Shown: piece after piece, positions 13,701 to 28,700 of the stretch | Numbering within the stretch: the first letter of the stretch is position 1 | Layout of the letters: every line of letters begins with the position of its first letter | From: Cyrtodaria siliqua | Taxonomy: Eukaryota; Mollusca; Bivalvia; Adapedonta; Hiatellidae | DNA length: 64,000 bases | NCBI GenBank assembly: GCA_037043455.1 | Contig: JAWPHD010000140.1 | Coordinates: forward strand, 496,001-560,000 | Reading direction: 5' to 3' | Notes under the pieces: generated by a model | Databases searched by the model: none | What the model was told of the DNA's origin: nothing | Seen by the model: only the letters and a program-made list of their open reading frames with translations | Translations under genes and position numbers: made by a program

Positions 13701-16700
13701 AAGTAAGAATTCTTAAAATGTCCGACGATTCCGGAATTGCACAAGGGGTTAATAAATATAAAATATGCACCAAGTGTCTACTACGCAATTTGAGAATGTG
13801 TTGTGCAAAGTATGTATCTGTGGTGGGATTTGAAAAGGAATATAGAGTTTTGAAACGTATTTATTTCTAATTTCATATTCTTATTTGTTTCACCAGGCTG
13901 TTATAAATTGATAAAATATAAAAGAAAAAATACCATAGTTTGGTTTGGTAAATGATTAACATGAACTAAATTATTGAGAGAAAAAATTGAATTCTCTAGT
14001 GAAAATAAGGTACTGGAATTCCAGTTCCACTGGAACTTTAAATGGAATTCCAGTTAACTTCCAGTGGTACATTTCAACTGAATTCTAGTGCCTGGGAATT
14101 CCACTGGAATGCAAGTGGAATTCCACTGGAATTCAACACCAGTAGAATTACATGCCAATACCAGTGGAACTACCTACATACAATCAACTGAACCGACAAC
14201 ACAGCAGCACCAGATCAACCTACACACTCAACGAAGATCATAGTACAGACTATATTGTACCCATCGCTTCAAGATACGTGTCGTAAGACTGTGCGTGTCG
14301 TGTTTGTTGGTGGAGGGACTATAAACCTTAGAACTACACACGCCCACCCACCCAGCCTGTGTCTCTGAAAAAGAGTCTCTGAGAGAGACAAAGTATCTGC
14401 AGAGATACTCTTAAGAGTCCAGATTGTTTGTTTTTTTACGAGTTACAAACCACTGTTGGCTATACTAAATTTTATAACTAGATCTATATATTTTACTCAT
14501 ATATAATTACATTGGTTTTGAATATCTAAATAAAAAATTATCATATTTTCTTATTTATAATACTTATATGAAGTGATCTCAGTATATAAGTACAATTAAA
14601 TTTGGTAAAACATGTCACACAATGATAACTAGATGTATTCGAAGGTGAGCCATCGCAGATCCCCACCTTTTTGAAATGCAAGTCAGGGATGCATGGATTA
14701 TCTCCCCTAGCTCCGTTTTCCGACAATGCATCAAAAATTCTCAAACGTCTCATGCACATCCCTGCATGGCAATATGCCAATCAACTCCTAAAGTTTGTTT
14801 CTGCCACACATCATGATAAACAATACCATAGCTCCCTAGCAACAGTAGTCGGAAAAGACGTCCTCAAAAATGTACGTTTCACTTCATATACTGAGTCCGA
14901 ATAGATCACTATTTAAAACGTGCATGGGAATAAAAAGTTAAATCGAATCACTAAGAATATAGTTTATGTATCATTTAATATATCGTACATGGTTTTATTT
15001 TTTGAGAAGTTTATTTTTATATCAACACCGGTAATTCCCATAGCGAAAGATTGCCGAAGGGCTCCGTATGAAACTCCATCGATACCAAAATACTGTCAGA
15101 AAAATAAAACCAACACGCTGACTTTGAAGTCAAATTAAATAATAAGTACAACTTGTAATAACTTGAACTTGGACTTCCACTGCCACTGGAATGTGTATCG
15201 ACTATTCAAATGGTATTCACTGGAAAGTGTAAGTGGAATTTTGTTCTTTGGTTCCAGTGATATTCCAATGAGTTTCAGTGGCATTCCAGTCAGACATCAA
15301 ATTCCAGATCCATTTTCACTAAGGTAAGCCTTCAAACAATTCGTAAAGTGCAGATTTGTATTATTGAAATAAGATATTGCTAAGAAAATAAACAAATGAA
15401 GCGCCAACAGTGGTGCAAATGCCGGATTGCAAATTCGCCATTTTAACTGAAAAATCTAAGTAAAAAGTATAATGAGGGAGCGTGATAATTCAAGTGAAAT
15501 ACATGACAGCATTATGGTTCTTGTCATATCCCAGTGAGTGTAATGACAACGAACATCTCTGCCATGTTTCAAAGCTTTCCGACAATTTGTTTTTTAAAAA
15601 TGAGGAAAAATAAAAACTTTAACCAAAACGTGTAGACGGAAATATGGACGTACGGACATACAGACAGACAGATAGAATGAGGGTCTGATGGAAATCACCA
15701 AACTATCAGCCTAGAATTTCTACGCAATCTGGCTAAAAAAATAAAATAAACGCAACGCAGACAATGATATTTCTAATAACGGGTCAATTCCATATATAAT
15801 ATATTTTACAGTTTCCTACTATTTCTTTATACAAACATTGGACCCTGTGCTATATTCCTTCGTATGTACTTGTATATGCAAAATAAGTCAAATATTGAAC
15901 ATCTGTCAAATAACAAACACACCAGTTGCTCAATAAATGCCTCAGGTGTTATTCCACTACTAGTAATAATTGCATTTGCATGTTTTAATCATATTTATTA
16001 AAGTAATATACTGATAAGGTATGCAAATTTATTTAATGTCAAATTGTATTATTGTCCAGAACACCTGTCCATCTGCCAAATGTACTAAACGATCATTTAC
16101 ACAGACCATTTGAGAATAAATTACCAGTTTATGGCATTGCCAGTATGCCATTGCATATTTGAATGACACTTCATAAATAATGGATATTAATATACATTTG
16201 GTAGAAAATGAGGAGATAAACAATTGAATTGAATGTTGTTTAACGTCTCATCAACACAGTATAGGTTATTTATAGCCGCCCAGTGAGAGGGGAGGGGTAC
16301 ATAGGAATCCGGGAACCGTCCCCTACTATTATTATCGAATAGATTCCTATGGTCCTTTAACGTGCTTAGACCGATACAAGGGTCCGCCCATCCGACAGAC
16401 GAGGCTAAGGGAATTTAGTTTCTTGCCCAAGAACACACCGACGAAACTCAGTGGCACCACGGAGGATTGAACCCGGGGCCTCCGGAGATAAACAAACATT
16501 GCATCACGTGTATACTTGCACATTCAACATTTATTTTAGTTTTGAGCCACAAGTTCTTTCAGCATTAATGAAGGCCTTTGCCGTCAATATTTTAATTAAC
16601 AACTAGAATCAAAATATTCCTACTTTGTCCAAATATCTACTCTGCGCATGGATGATTCCTAAATTGAACCGCGCATTTTGAGAATTCCGGTAATGCCACG

Positions 16701-19700
16701 CATTTTGAAAATTCTTACTTTGCGCCAAGCAATTCCGAATTGTCCATATTCTGATTTTGCGCACAACGTATTTATCGACTTTTATATAGCACATGTTTTT
16801 TTCTCTCCGGAAAGAATCCAATTTTCAGCGGTTTTGTTCCACAAAATGGAAGTTTTTCGTTTAATTTTGTGACACAGTTAAAGACAAATGTCTATGAAAC
16901 TAGAACTTAGTGTAAGACAAATACTTTAAAACAAATTAATAATAAAGGTATCCTTCTTCAAATACCATATTATGACTTTTGCAAAATGAACTTCAGTTTT
17001 CAGCAATAGTAGTTATCATTGGAAATTTTGACACAAAATTGTATTCGAAATAAAGATCCTACAAGATAACTGGTGGAAAGTGTAAGAAAATTCTTTATAT
17101 TTAATATCAAAGCCAAAATATTTTTCAAAAATACAGTACTCTACTTTTTTTTATATATATAATTATTCCAGTTTTTATGGATTTTTTGATAAAAATCCAA
17201 AGATTTCGCCCACAATAGTAGTAAAAATAAAACAATCGCTACAAACCTTTTGTTTACTATAAGATAAAGTATTTAGAATAATTTAATATCATGAACATGC
17301 TTTAAAAGGCATCAAATGATTTTTTTATAAAATGATCTCGAGTTTTCAGCGATATTTGTTTAATTTTTAACTGTTTTGCCCTAAATTAGGGCATAAGCTG
17401 CCGCTCTCAGATCTCTATCAGGGTGAATATATTGTGTTAGGTATCATAGAGTTCAAAAAACCTCACTAGAATTTGGCACCAGAGATGGTACCGACCAACC
17501 TCCTGGCCTGTGGACTAAATTTAATTTATTAAAACTCACTGGAAAAAATTGATATGATTTTATCCAACTTGTTTTATTAATTCAATATTAAACAGGCGCT
17601 CATGTATTGAACCCTCAGCTCTATATATACTATACCAAAGTTCACGGTATATTAAACTAGGCCTGCATTTTATCATAAAACTGCCTTGCATAAAAATTGT
17701 GTGTTTGATACCCTTTTGTTTACCTTCTTCAATGAAATGCATGTTGTTATGCAATGTTCGTATTATACGAACTTACGCAATCAATACCTTTTCGAAGTCA
17801 TAGGCGGTAACTTTAATAGTATTTATGTTTTCTACAATTTAATGAGTACAACATATCCTTATAAGTTAACGCAACTTTCGAAATATGTGTATACAATGTT
17901 TAATAAGAGAAAACTTTTTTTCCAAGCTCACAACATTGGTACATGAATAGAAACTCGATTGGTATATTTGTCAGTAGTTGTACTTTTTGTACTAGTCCAC
18001 TGTACTATATATTTCAATGTTTGTTACTATATTTGTTTGTCTTTTTATCTACTTTTGTCACATTGCTGTATAGTTGTATAATATGCAATATGTTATTTGT
18101 ATTATGGGCCAGAGGCCTAAATTACTCGGAATAAAATATTGTCTATTGTCTATTGTCTTCAATTAATGAGTGGACATGGTTCACAAGCACACACTTAAAC
18201 ATTCAAAAGGAATCATCAGTATGGGCTGCTTCTCTTATTTTACTGCAGTTGCAGACTTAATGTAAAGACTGGATATTGTGTTACTTTCAACAACAAATAC
18301 ATATACATTTTAGGTTAATTTAAACAAACTTAACATTTTCTATCAATTTAAGAGATGCTATTATGTCTTGGATCTGTTTTAGGATAGGGAAAGCACTTAA
18401 TTTTTATGAGGGATACTTATTCTCAGAGCCTAGTGATTTTCACATACTTATATCTTCTATTTATTTTTTCTTCTCAAATATCACAATGTGCAATAACGCA
18501 TACCTTATACATTACTCTGTGATGAAATACTAGTACCTGTTATTTGATTATAGCTCGGATATGCCGGAAGTAATTTCAGTCTTTATTAAGAGTCTTAATT
18601 GAGTTATAATTATGTATAATTATCTTTACTGTAGAATCAACATCCTAGGAAAGACACCATGGAAATGCTAAATGCATGACAAACCTCAGTCATAATTACC
18701 AAGGTAGTTCAAGGCTGTCTAATTCTGTAAAACCATCCATTTTTTATTCTAAAAGTGTAATTAATTACATATTAGACATGAGGTACAAGGTTTAAATATG
18801 AGTGTATTACAGCTAACTATAAAAATAAATACAGGATGTGACTGGATGCATTAACTGATGCTATTATTTATAAAATAGTTTCAATAAGGCCATAATAAAT
18901 TAATTGCTAGATTATGATCCCCGTCCGCCCCTTTTTTTTTATTTCTTCAAAAAAAAATCGCTTCGGTGCCGATTTTTCAAACGGCTTTCCGCATTTTACC
19001 CCTGTTTTGAGAGCCGCATTGTAAACCTGTGCACTGAAACCCGGAAACGTAATAACTGGTGTTGATGTACAAAATTTCTTCTCAAAACAATGCGAATTTG
19101 GCAAATTAAATGGAAAAAAAAGAGGCTCAAGTGGGCCTGTGTAATTGGCTAATATGGCTCTTATAACATCAATGAAGCGAGTGACTATCGTCTTAAAGAG
19201 GCAAAATATAGCCTTTTTAACTAAATCAAGAGCCATAACTCCACCGTTACTGGTCCGATCTGGCTGGTTTTCGAACTTGGCCAGTAGAGATAATAAAAAA
19301 AAAATTAAAAAAATAATTTGAAAACTTTAAAAAAAAAAAAGAAAAGAAAAAATAATAAAAGAAAAAGAGAAAAAAAAGTTTAAAAAATTGGTAAAGTTTG
19401 GTAAAGATCCGATGAAAAATGCAGGCCTTATCGCCTAAACAAGGCAAAATATAGCACTTTTAATGAAATCAAGGGCCATACGTTCGCTGTTACTGGTCCG
19501 ATCTGGCTGGTTTTCTAACTTGTCCGAGCTTTTATTGACATTAACAATCTGGTAAAGTTTGGTAAAGATCGGATGGAAAATGAAGGCCCTATCGTCTTAA
19601 CGAGGCAAAATATAGCATTTTTAACTGAATCAAGGACCATAACTCCTCTGTACTGGTCCTATCTGGTTGTTTTTCAAATTTTTTCCGAGCTTTTATTGAC

Positions 19701-22700
19701 ATTAACAATCTGGTAAAGTTTGGTAAAGGTCGGATGAAAAATGAAGGCCCTATCGTCTTAACGAGGCAAAATATAGCATTATTAACTAAATCAAGGGCCC
19801 TAACTCCGCTGTTACTGGTCTGATCTGCAGGTTTTCGAACTTATCGAGCTATCATTGACATTAACAATCTGGTAAAGTTTGGTAAAGATCGGATAAAAAT
19901 GAAGGCCCTATCGTCTTAACGAGGCAAAATATAGCATTTTTAACTAAATCAAGGGCCATAACTCCGCTGTTACTGGTCCGATTTGGCTGGTTTTCGAACT
20001 TATCCGAGCTTTCATTGACATTAACAATCTGGTAGAGTTTGGTAAAGATCAGAAGGCTCTATCATCTTAACGAGACAAAAGTTAACGACGGACGGACGAC
20101 GGACGAACGACGGACAACTCGGCCAGTAGAGCTAAAAATGGTGTTTGTTATCATGGGTTATGGAAGACTGGTTTGGTTGTAATATTGCGGAGCAGACCAT
20201 GTTGAAACTTAATACAAGTACCCTGTTTGCAAGTACCCTGTTTTTTATCTTGTAAAAAATTGTTTGTACCAAAGAGAGGCCGCGTCACAAACAATTTAAT
20301 GTTCTGTGATTTAAACAACCTTAAGTAACCTAATATGACCCAGCGATCTAAGAAGTAGTGGTTTACTACATATCTGCATATACTAATAGTTTATCCTCTG
20401 TTGCAGTTGAAATATTTTGTATTAGGCCAAATAAAATTATATGTGTGGTTCCTATTACATGCTCAAAAAAATAGGATAGGTATAGATAGGAAAAATATTT
20501 TATTTTTTAAAATATTTTATTTTATATACTTTTATACCCACTAAATAAATAAACTTAACTATGTATTTATTAATACCATCAGATACAGAACCGATAGAAA
20601 AAATAAATAAAAACAAAAAAGAAAACATTAAATGCAGTTTACTCGCTGACAGTTTTGGCGTATGAGATGGCAATATCATTGTAACTTACTCGCTGACAGT
20701 TTTGGCGTATGAGACGGTACTATCATTGTAACTTACTCACTGGCAGTTTTGGCGTATGAGATGGCAATATCATTGTAACTTACTCGCTGACAGTTTTGGC
20801 GTATGAGATGGCAATATCATTGTAACTTACTCGCTGACAGTTTTGGCGTATGAGACGGTACTATCATTGTAACTTACTCACTGGCAGTTTTGGCATATGA
20901 GACAGTACTATCACTGTAACTTACTCGCTGACAGTTTTGGCATATGAGACAGTACTGTTATTGTAACTTACTCGCTGACAGTTTTGGTGTATGAGACAGT
21001 ACTATCACTGTAACTTACTCGCTGGCAGTTTTGGCATATGAGACAGTACTGTTATTGTAACTTACTCGCTGACAGTTTTGGTGCATGAGACAGTACTATC
21101 ATTGTAACTTACTCGCTGACAGTTTTGGCATATGAGACAGTACTGTTATTGTAACTTACTCGCTGACAGTTTTGGTGCATGAGACAGTACTATCATTGTA
21201 ACTTACTCGCTGACAGTTTTGGCATATGAGACAGTACTGTTATTGTAACTTACTCGCTGACAGTTTTGGTGCATGAGACAGTACTATCATTGTAACTTAC
21301 TCGCTGGCAGTTTTGGCATATGAGACAGTACTGTTATTGTAACTTACTCGCTGACAGTTTTGGTGTATGAGACAGTACTATCATTGTAACTTACTCGCTG
21401 ACAGTTTTGGTGCATGAGACAGTACTATCATTGTAACTTACTCGCTGACAGTTTTGGCATATGAGACAGTACTGTTATTGTAACTTACTCGCTGACAGTT
21501 TTGGTGCATGAGACAGTACTATCATTGTAACTTACTCGCTGGCAGTTTTGGCATATGAGACAGTACTGTTATTGTAACTTACTCGCTGACAGTTTTGGTG
21601 TATGAGACAGTACTATCATTGTAACTTACTCACTGGCAGTTTTGGCATATGAGACAGTACTGTTATTGTAACTTACTCGCTGACAGTTTTGGTGTATGAG
21701 ACAGTACTATCATTGTAACTTACTCGCTGGCAGTTTTGGCATATGAGACAGTACTGTTATTGTAACTTACTCGCTGACAGTTTTGGTGCATGAGACAGTA
21801 CTATCATTGTTACTTACTCACTGACAATTTTGCTGTATGAGACAGCACTACCATTGTAACTTACTCACTGACAGTTTTGCTGTATGAGACAGTACTATCA
21901 TTGTAACTTACTCGCTGACAGTTTTGGTGTATGAGACAGTACTATCATTGTAACTTACTCGCTGGCAGTTTTGGCATATGAGACAGTACTGTTATTGTAA
22001 CTTACTCGCTGACAGTTTTGGCGTATGAGACAGTACTATCATTGTAACTTACTCGCTGGCAGTTTTGGCATATGAGACAGTACTGTTATTGTAACTTACT
22101 CGCTGACAGTTTTGGTGTATGAGACAGTACTATCATTGTAACTTACTCGCTGACAGTTTTGGTGTATGAGACAGTACTATCATTGTAACTTACTCGCTGA
22201 CAGTTTTGGCGTATGAGACAGTACTTTCATTGTAACTTACTCGCTGACAGTTTTGGCATATAAGACAGTACTGTTATTGTAACTTACTCGCTGACAGTTT
22301 TGGCGTATGAGACAGTACTTTCATTGTAACTTACTCGCTGACAGTTTTGGCATATGAGACAGTACTATCATTGTAACTTACTCGCTGACAGTTTTGGTGT
22401 ATGAGACAGTACTATCATTGTAACTTACTCGCTGACAGTTTTGGCGTATGAGACAGTACTTTCATTGTAACTTACTCGCTGACAGTTTTGGCATATAAGA
22501 CAGTACTGTTATTGTAACTTACTCGCTGACAGTTTTGGTGCATGAGACAGTACTATCATTGTTACTTACTCACTGACAATTTTGCTGTATGAGACAGCAC
22601 TACCATTGTAACTTACTCACTGACAGTTTTGCTGTATGAGACAGTACTATCATTGTAACTTACTCGCTGACAGTTTTGGTGTATGAGACAGTACTATCAT

Positions 22701-25700
22701 AGTAACTTACTCGCTGACAGTTTTGGCATATGAGACAGAACTATCATTGTAACTTACTCACTGGCAGTTTTGGCATATGAGACAGTACTATCATTGTAAC
22801 TTACTCACTGACAGTTTTGGCATATGAGACAGTACTATCATTGTAACTTACTCACTGACAGTTTTGGCGTATGAGACAGTACTATCATTGTAACTTACTC
22901 GCTGGCAGTTTTGGCATATGAGACAGTACTATCATTGTAACTTACTCACTGACAGTTTTGGTGCATGAGACAGTACTATCATTGTAACTTACTCACTGGC
23001 AGTTTTGGTGCATGAGACAGTACTATCATTGTAACTTACTCACTGACAGTTTTGGCATATGAGACAGTACTATCATTGTAACTTACTCACTGACAGTTTT
23101 GGCGTATGAGACAGTACTATCATTGTAACTTACTCGCTGGCAGTTTTGGTATATGAGACAGTACTATCACTGTAACTTACTCGCTGACAGTTTTGGTGTA
23201 TGAGACAGTACTATCATTGTAACTTACTCGCTGACAGTTTTGGTGTATGAGACAGTACTATCATTGTAACTTACTCACTGACAGTTTTGGCATATGAGAC
23301 AGTACTATCATTGTAACTTACTCGCTGACAGTTTTGGCGTATAAGACAGTACTATCATTGTAACTTACTCGCTGGCAGTTTTGGCGTATAAGACAGTACT
23401 ATCATTGTAACTTACTCGCTGGCAGTTTTGGTGTATGAGACAGTACTATCATTGTAACTTACTCGCTGACAGTTTTGGTGTATGAGACAGTACTATCATT
23501 GTAACTTACTCGCTGGCAGTTTTGGCATATGAGACAGTACTATCATTGTAACTTACTCACTGACAGTTTTGGCGTATGAGACAGTACTATCATTGTAACT
23601 TACTCGCTGGCAGTTTTGGCATATGAGACAGTACTATCATTGTAACTTACTCGCTGACAGTTTTGGCGTATAAGACAGTACTATCACTGTAACTTACTCG
23701 CTGACAGTTTTGGCATATGAGACAGTACTATCATTGTAACTTACTCGCTGACAGTTTTGGCATATGAGACAGTACTATCATTGTAACTTACTCGCTGACA
23801 GTTTTGGCATATGAGACAGTACTATCATTGTAACTTACTCGCTGACAGTTTTGGCATATGAGACAGTACTATCATTGTAACTTACTCGCTGACAGTTTTG
23901 GCATATGAGACAGTACTATCATTGTAACTTACTCGCTGACAGTTTTGGCATATGAGACAGTACTATCATTGTAACTTACTCGCTGACAGTTTTGGCATAT
24001 GAGACAGTACTATCATTGTAACTTACTCGCTGACAGTTTTGGCATATGAGACAGTACTATCATTGTAACTTACTCGCTGACAGTTTTGGCGTATAAGACA
24101 GTACTATCATTGTAACTTACTCGCTGGCAGTTTTGGTGTATGAGACAGTACTATCATTGTAACTTACTCGCTGACAGTTTTGGTGTATGAGACAGTACTA
24201 TCATTGTAACTTACTCGCTGGCAGTTTTGGCATATGAGACAGTACTATCATTGTAACTTACTCACTGACAGTTTTGGCGTATGAGACAGTACTATCATTG
24301 TAACTTACTCGCTGGCAGTTTTGGCATATGAGACAGTACTATCACTGTAACTTACTCGCTGACAGTTTTGGTGTATGAGACAGTACTATCATTGTAACTT
24401 ACTCGCTGACAGTTTTGGCATATGAGACAGTACTATCATTGTAACTTACTCGCTGACAGTTTTGGCGTATAAGACAGTACTATCATTGTAACTTACTCGC
24501 TGACAGTTTTGGCATATGAGACAGTACTATCATTGTAACTTACTCGCTGACAGTTTTGGCATATGAGACAGTACTATCATTGTAACTTACTCGCTGACAG
24601 TTTTGGCATATGAGACAGTACTATCATTGTAACTTACTCGCTGACAGTTTTGGCATATGAGACAGTACTATCATTGTAACTTACTCGCTGACAGTTTTGG
24701 CGTATGAGACAGTACTATCATTGTAACTTACTCACTGACAGTTTTGGCATATGAGACAGTACTATCATTGTAACTTACTCGCTGACAGTTTTGGCGTATA
24801 AGACAGTACTATCATTGTAACTTACTCGCTGGCAGTTTTGGCATATGAGACAGTACTATCATTGTAACTTATTCGCTGGCAGTTTTGGCATATGAGACAG
24901 TACTATCATTGTAACTTACTCACTGACAGTTTTGGCGTATGAGACAGTACTATCATTGTAACTTATTCGCTGGCAGTTTTGGCATATGAGACAGTACTAT
25001 CATTGTAACTTACTCACTGACAGTTTTGGCGTATGAGACAGTACTATCATTGTAACTTACTCGCTGGCAGTTTTGGCATATGAGACAGTACTATCATTGT
25101 AACTTACTCACTGACAGTTTTGGTGCATGAGACAGTACTATCATTGTAACTTACTCACTGGCAGTTTTGGTGCATGAGACAGTACTATCATTGTAACTTA
25201 CTCACTGACAGTTTTGGCATATGAGACAGTACTATCATTGTAACTTACTCACTGACAGTTTTGGCGTATGAGACAGTACTATCATTGTAACTTACTCGCT
25301 GGCAGTTTTGGCATATGAGACAGTACTATCACTGTAACTTACTCGCTGACAGTTTTGGTGTATGAGACAGTACTATCATTGTAACTTACTCGCTGACAGT
25401 TTTGGTGTATGAGACAGTACTATCATTGTAACTTACTCGCTGACAGTTTTGGCGTATAAGACAGTACTATCATTGTAACTTACTCGCTGGCAGTTTTGGC
25501 ATATGAGACAGTACTATCATTGTAACTTATTCGCTGACAGTTTTGGCGTATGAGACAGTACTATCATTGTAACTTACTCGCTGACAGTTTTGGCATATGA
25601 GACTGTACTATCATTGTAACTTACTCGCTGGCAGTTTTGGCATATGAGACAGTACTATCATTGTAACTTACTCACTGACAGTTTTGGCGTATGAGACAGT

Positions 25701-28700
25701 ACTATCATTGTAACTTACTCGCTGACAGTTTTGGCATATGAGACAGTACTATCATTGTAACTTACTCGCTGGCAGTTTTGGCATATGAGACAGTACTATC
25801 ATTGTAACTTACTCGCTGACAGTTTTGGCATATGAGACAGTACTATCACTGTAACTTACTCGCTGACAGTTTTGGTGTATGAGACAGTACTATCATTGTA
25901 ACTTACTCGCTGGCAGTTTTGGCATATGAGACAGTACTATCATTGTAACTTACTCGCTGACAGTTTTGGCGTATAAGACAGTACTATCATTGTAACTTAC
26001 TCGCTGGCAGTTTTGGCATATGAGACAGTACTATCATTGTAACTTACTCGCTGACAGTTTTGGCGTATGAGACGGTACTATCATTGTAACTTACTCGCTG
26101 GCAGTTTTGGCATATGAGACAGTACTATCATTGTAACTTACTCACTGACAGTTTTGGCGTATGAGACAGTACTATCATTGTAACTTACTCGCTGGCAGTT
26201 TTGGACTATGAGACAGTACTATCATTGTAACTTACTCGCTGGCAGTTTTGGCATATGAGACAGTACTATCATTGTAACTTACTCGCTGACAGTTTTGGCG
26301 TATGAGACGGTACTATCATTGTAACTTACTCGCTGGCAGTTTTGGCATATGAGACAGTACTATCATTGTACTTTACTCGCTGGCAGTTTTGGCATGTGAG
26401 ACAGTACTATCATTGTAACTTACTCACTGACAGTTTTGGCATATAAGACAGTACTGTTATTGTAACTTACTCGCTGACAGTTTTGGCGTATGAGACAGTA
26501 CTATCATTGTAACTTACTCGCTGACAGTTTTGGCGTATGAGACAGTACTTTCATTGTAACTTACTCGCTGACAGTTTTGGCATATAAGACAGTACTGTTA
26601 TTGTAACTTACTCGCTGACAGTTTTGGTGCATGAGACAGTACTATCATTGTTACTTACTCACTGACAGTTTTGCTGTATGAGACAGTACTATCATTGTAA
26701 CTTACTCACTGACAGTTTTGCTGTATGAGACAGTACTATCACTGAAACTTACTCACTGACAGTTTTGGCATATGAGACAGTACTATCATTGTAACTTACT
26801 CACTGACAGTTTTGGCGTATGAGACAGTACTATCATTGTAACTTACTCACTGACAGTTTTGGCATATGAGACAGTACTATCATTGTAACTTACTCACTGA
26901 CAGTTTTGGCATATGAGACAGTACTATCATTGTAACTTACTCACTGACAGTTTTGGCGTATGAGACAGTACTATCATTGTAACTTACTCGCTGGCAGATT
27001 TGGCATATGAGACAGTACTATCATTGTAACTTACTCACTGACAGTTTTGCTGCATGAGACAGTACTATCATTGTAACTTACTCACTGACAGTTTTGGCAT
27101 ATGAGACAGTACTATCATTGTAACTTACTCACTGACAGTTTTGGCGTATGAGACAGTACTATCATTGTAACTTACTCGCTGGCAGTTTTGGCATATGAGA
27201 CAGTACTATCACTGTAACTTACTCGCTGACAGTTTTGGTGTATGAGACAGTACTATCATTGTAACTTACTCGCTGGCAGTTTTGGCATATGAGACAGTAC
27301 TATCATTGTAACTTACTCGCTGACAGTTTTGGCGTATAAGACAGTACTATCATTGTAACTTACTCGCTGGCAGTTTTGGCATATGAGACAGTACTATCAT
27401 TGTAACTTACTCGCTGACAGTTTTGGCGTATGAGACGGTAATATCATTGTAACTTACTCGCTGGCAGTTTTGGCATATGAGACAGTACTATCATTGTAAC
27501 TTACTCGCTGGCAGTTTTGGCATATGAGACAGTACTATCATTGTAACTTACTCACTGACAGTTTTGGCGTATGAGACAGTACTATCATTGTAACTTACTC
27601 ACTGGTAGTTTTGGCATATGAGACAGTACTATCATTGTAACTTACTCGCTGGCAGTTTTGGCATATGAGACAGTACTATCATTGTAACTTACTCACTGAC
27701 AGTTTTGGCGTATGAGACAGTACTATCATTGTAACTTACTAGCTGGCAGTTTTGGCATATGAGACGGTACTATCATTGTAACTTACTCACTGGCAGTTTT
27801 GGCATATGAGACAGTACTATCATTGTAACTTACTCGCTGGCAGTTTTGGCATATGAGACAGTACTATCATTGTAACTTACTCACTGACAGTTTTGGCGTA
27901 TGAGACGGTACTATCATTGTAACTTACTCGCTGGCAGTTTTGGCATATGAGACAGTACTATCATTGTAACTTACTCGCTGGCAGTTTTGGCGTATGAGAC
28001 GGTACTATCATTGTAACTTACTCACTGGCAGTTTTGGCATATGAGACAGTACTATCATTGTAACTTACTCGCTGGCAGTTTTGGCATATGAGACAGTACT
28101 ATCACTGTAACTTACTCGCTGGCAGTTTTGGCATATGAGACGGTACTATCATTGTAACTTACTCGCTGGCAGTTTTGGCATATGAGACAGTACTATCATT
28201 GTACTTTACTCGCTGGCAGTTTTGGCATATGAGACAGTACTATCATTGTACTTTACTCGCTGGCAGTTTTGGCATGTGAGACAGTACTATCATTGTACTT
28301 TACTCGCTGGCAGTTTTGGCATATGAGACAGTACTATCATTGTACTTTACTCGCTGGCAGTTTTGGCATGTGAGACAGTACTATCATTGTAACTTACTCA
28401 CTGACAGTTTTGGCATATAAGACAGTACTGTTATTGTAACTTACTCGCTGACAGTTTTGGCATATGAGACAGTACTATCATTGTAACTTACTCACTGACA
28501 GTTTTGGCATATAAGACAGTACTGTTATTGTAACTTACTCGCTGACAGTTTTGGCGTATGAGACAGTACTATCATTGTAACTTACTCGCTGACAGTTTTG
28601 GCATATAAGACAGTACTGTTATTGTAACTTACTCGCTGACAGTTTTGGCGTATGAGACAGTACTATCATTGTAACTTACTCGCTGACAGTTTTGGCGTAT

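Noticed and set aside
18907..19236. 109-codon minus-strand frame with [20 protein letters not shown]
   Set aside because: A weakly similar STPVI string occurs at 14995-15060, but the match is short and the frame runs into tandem repeat; no family recognised.
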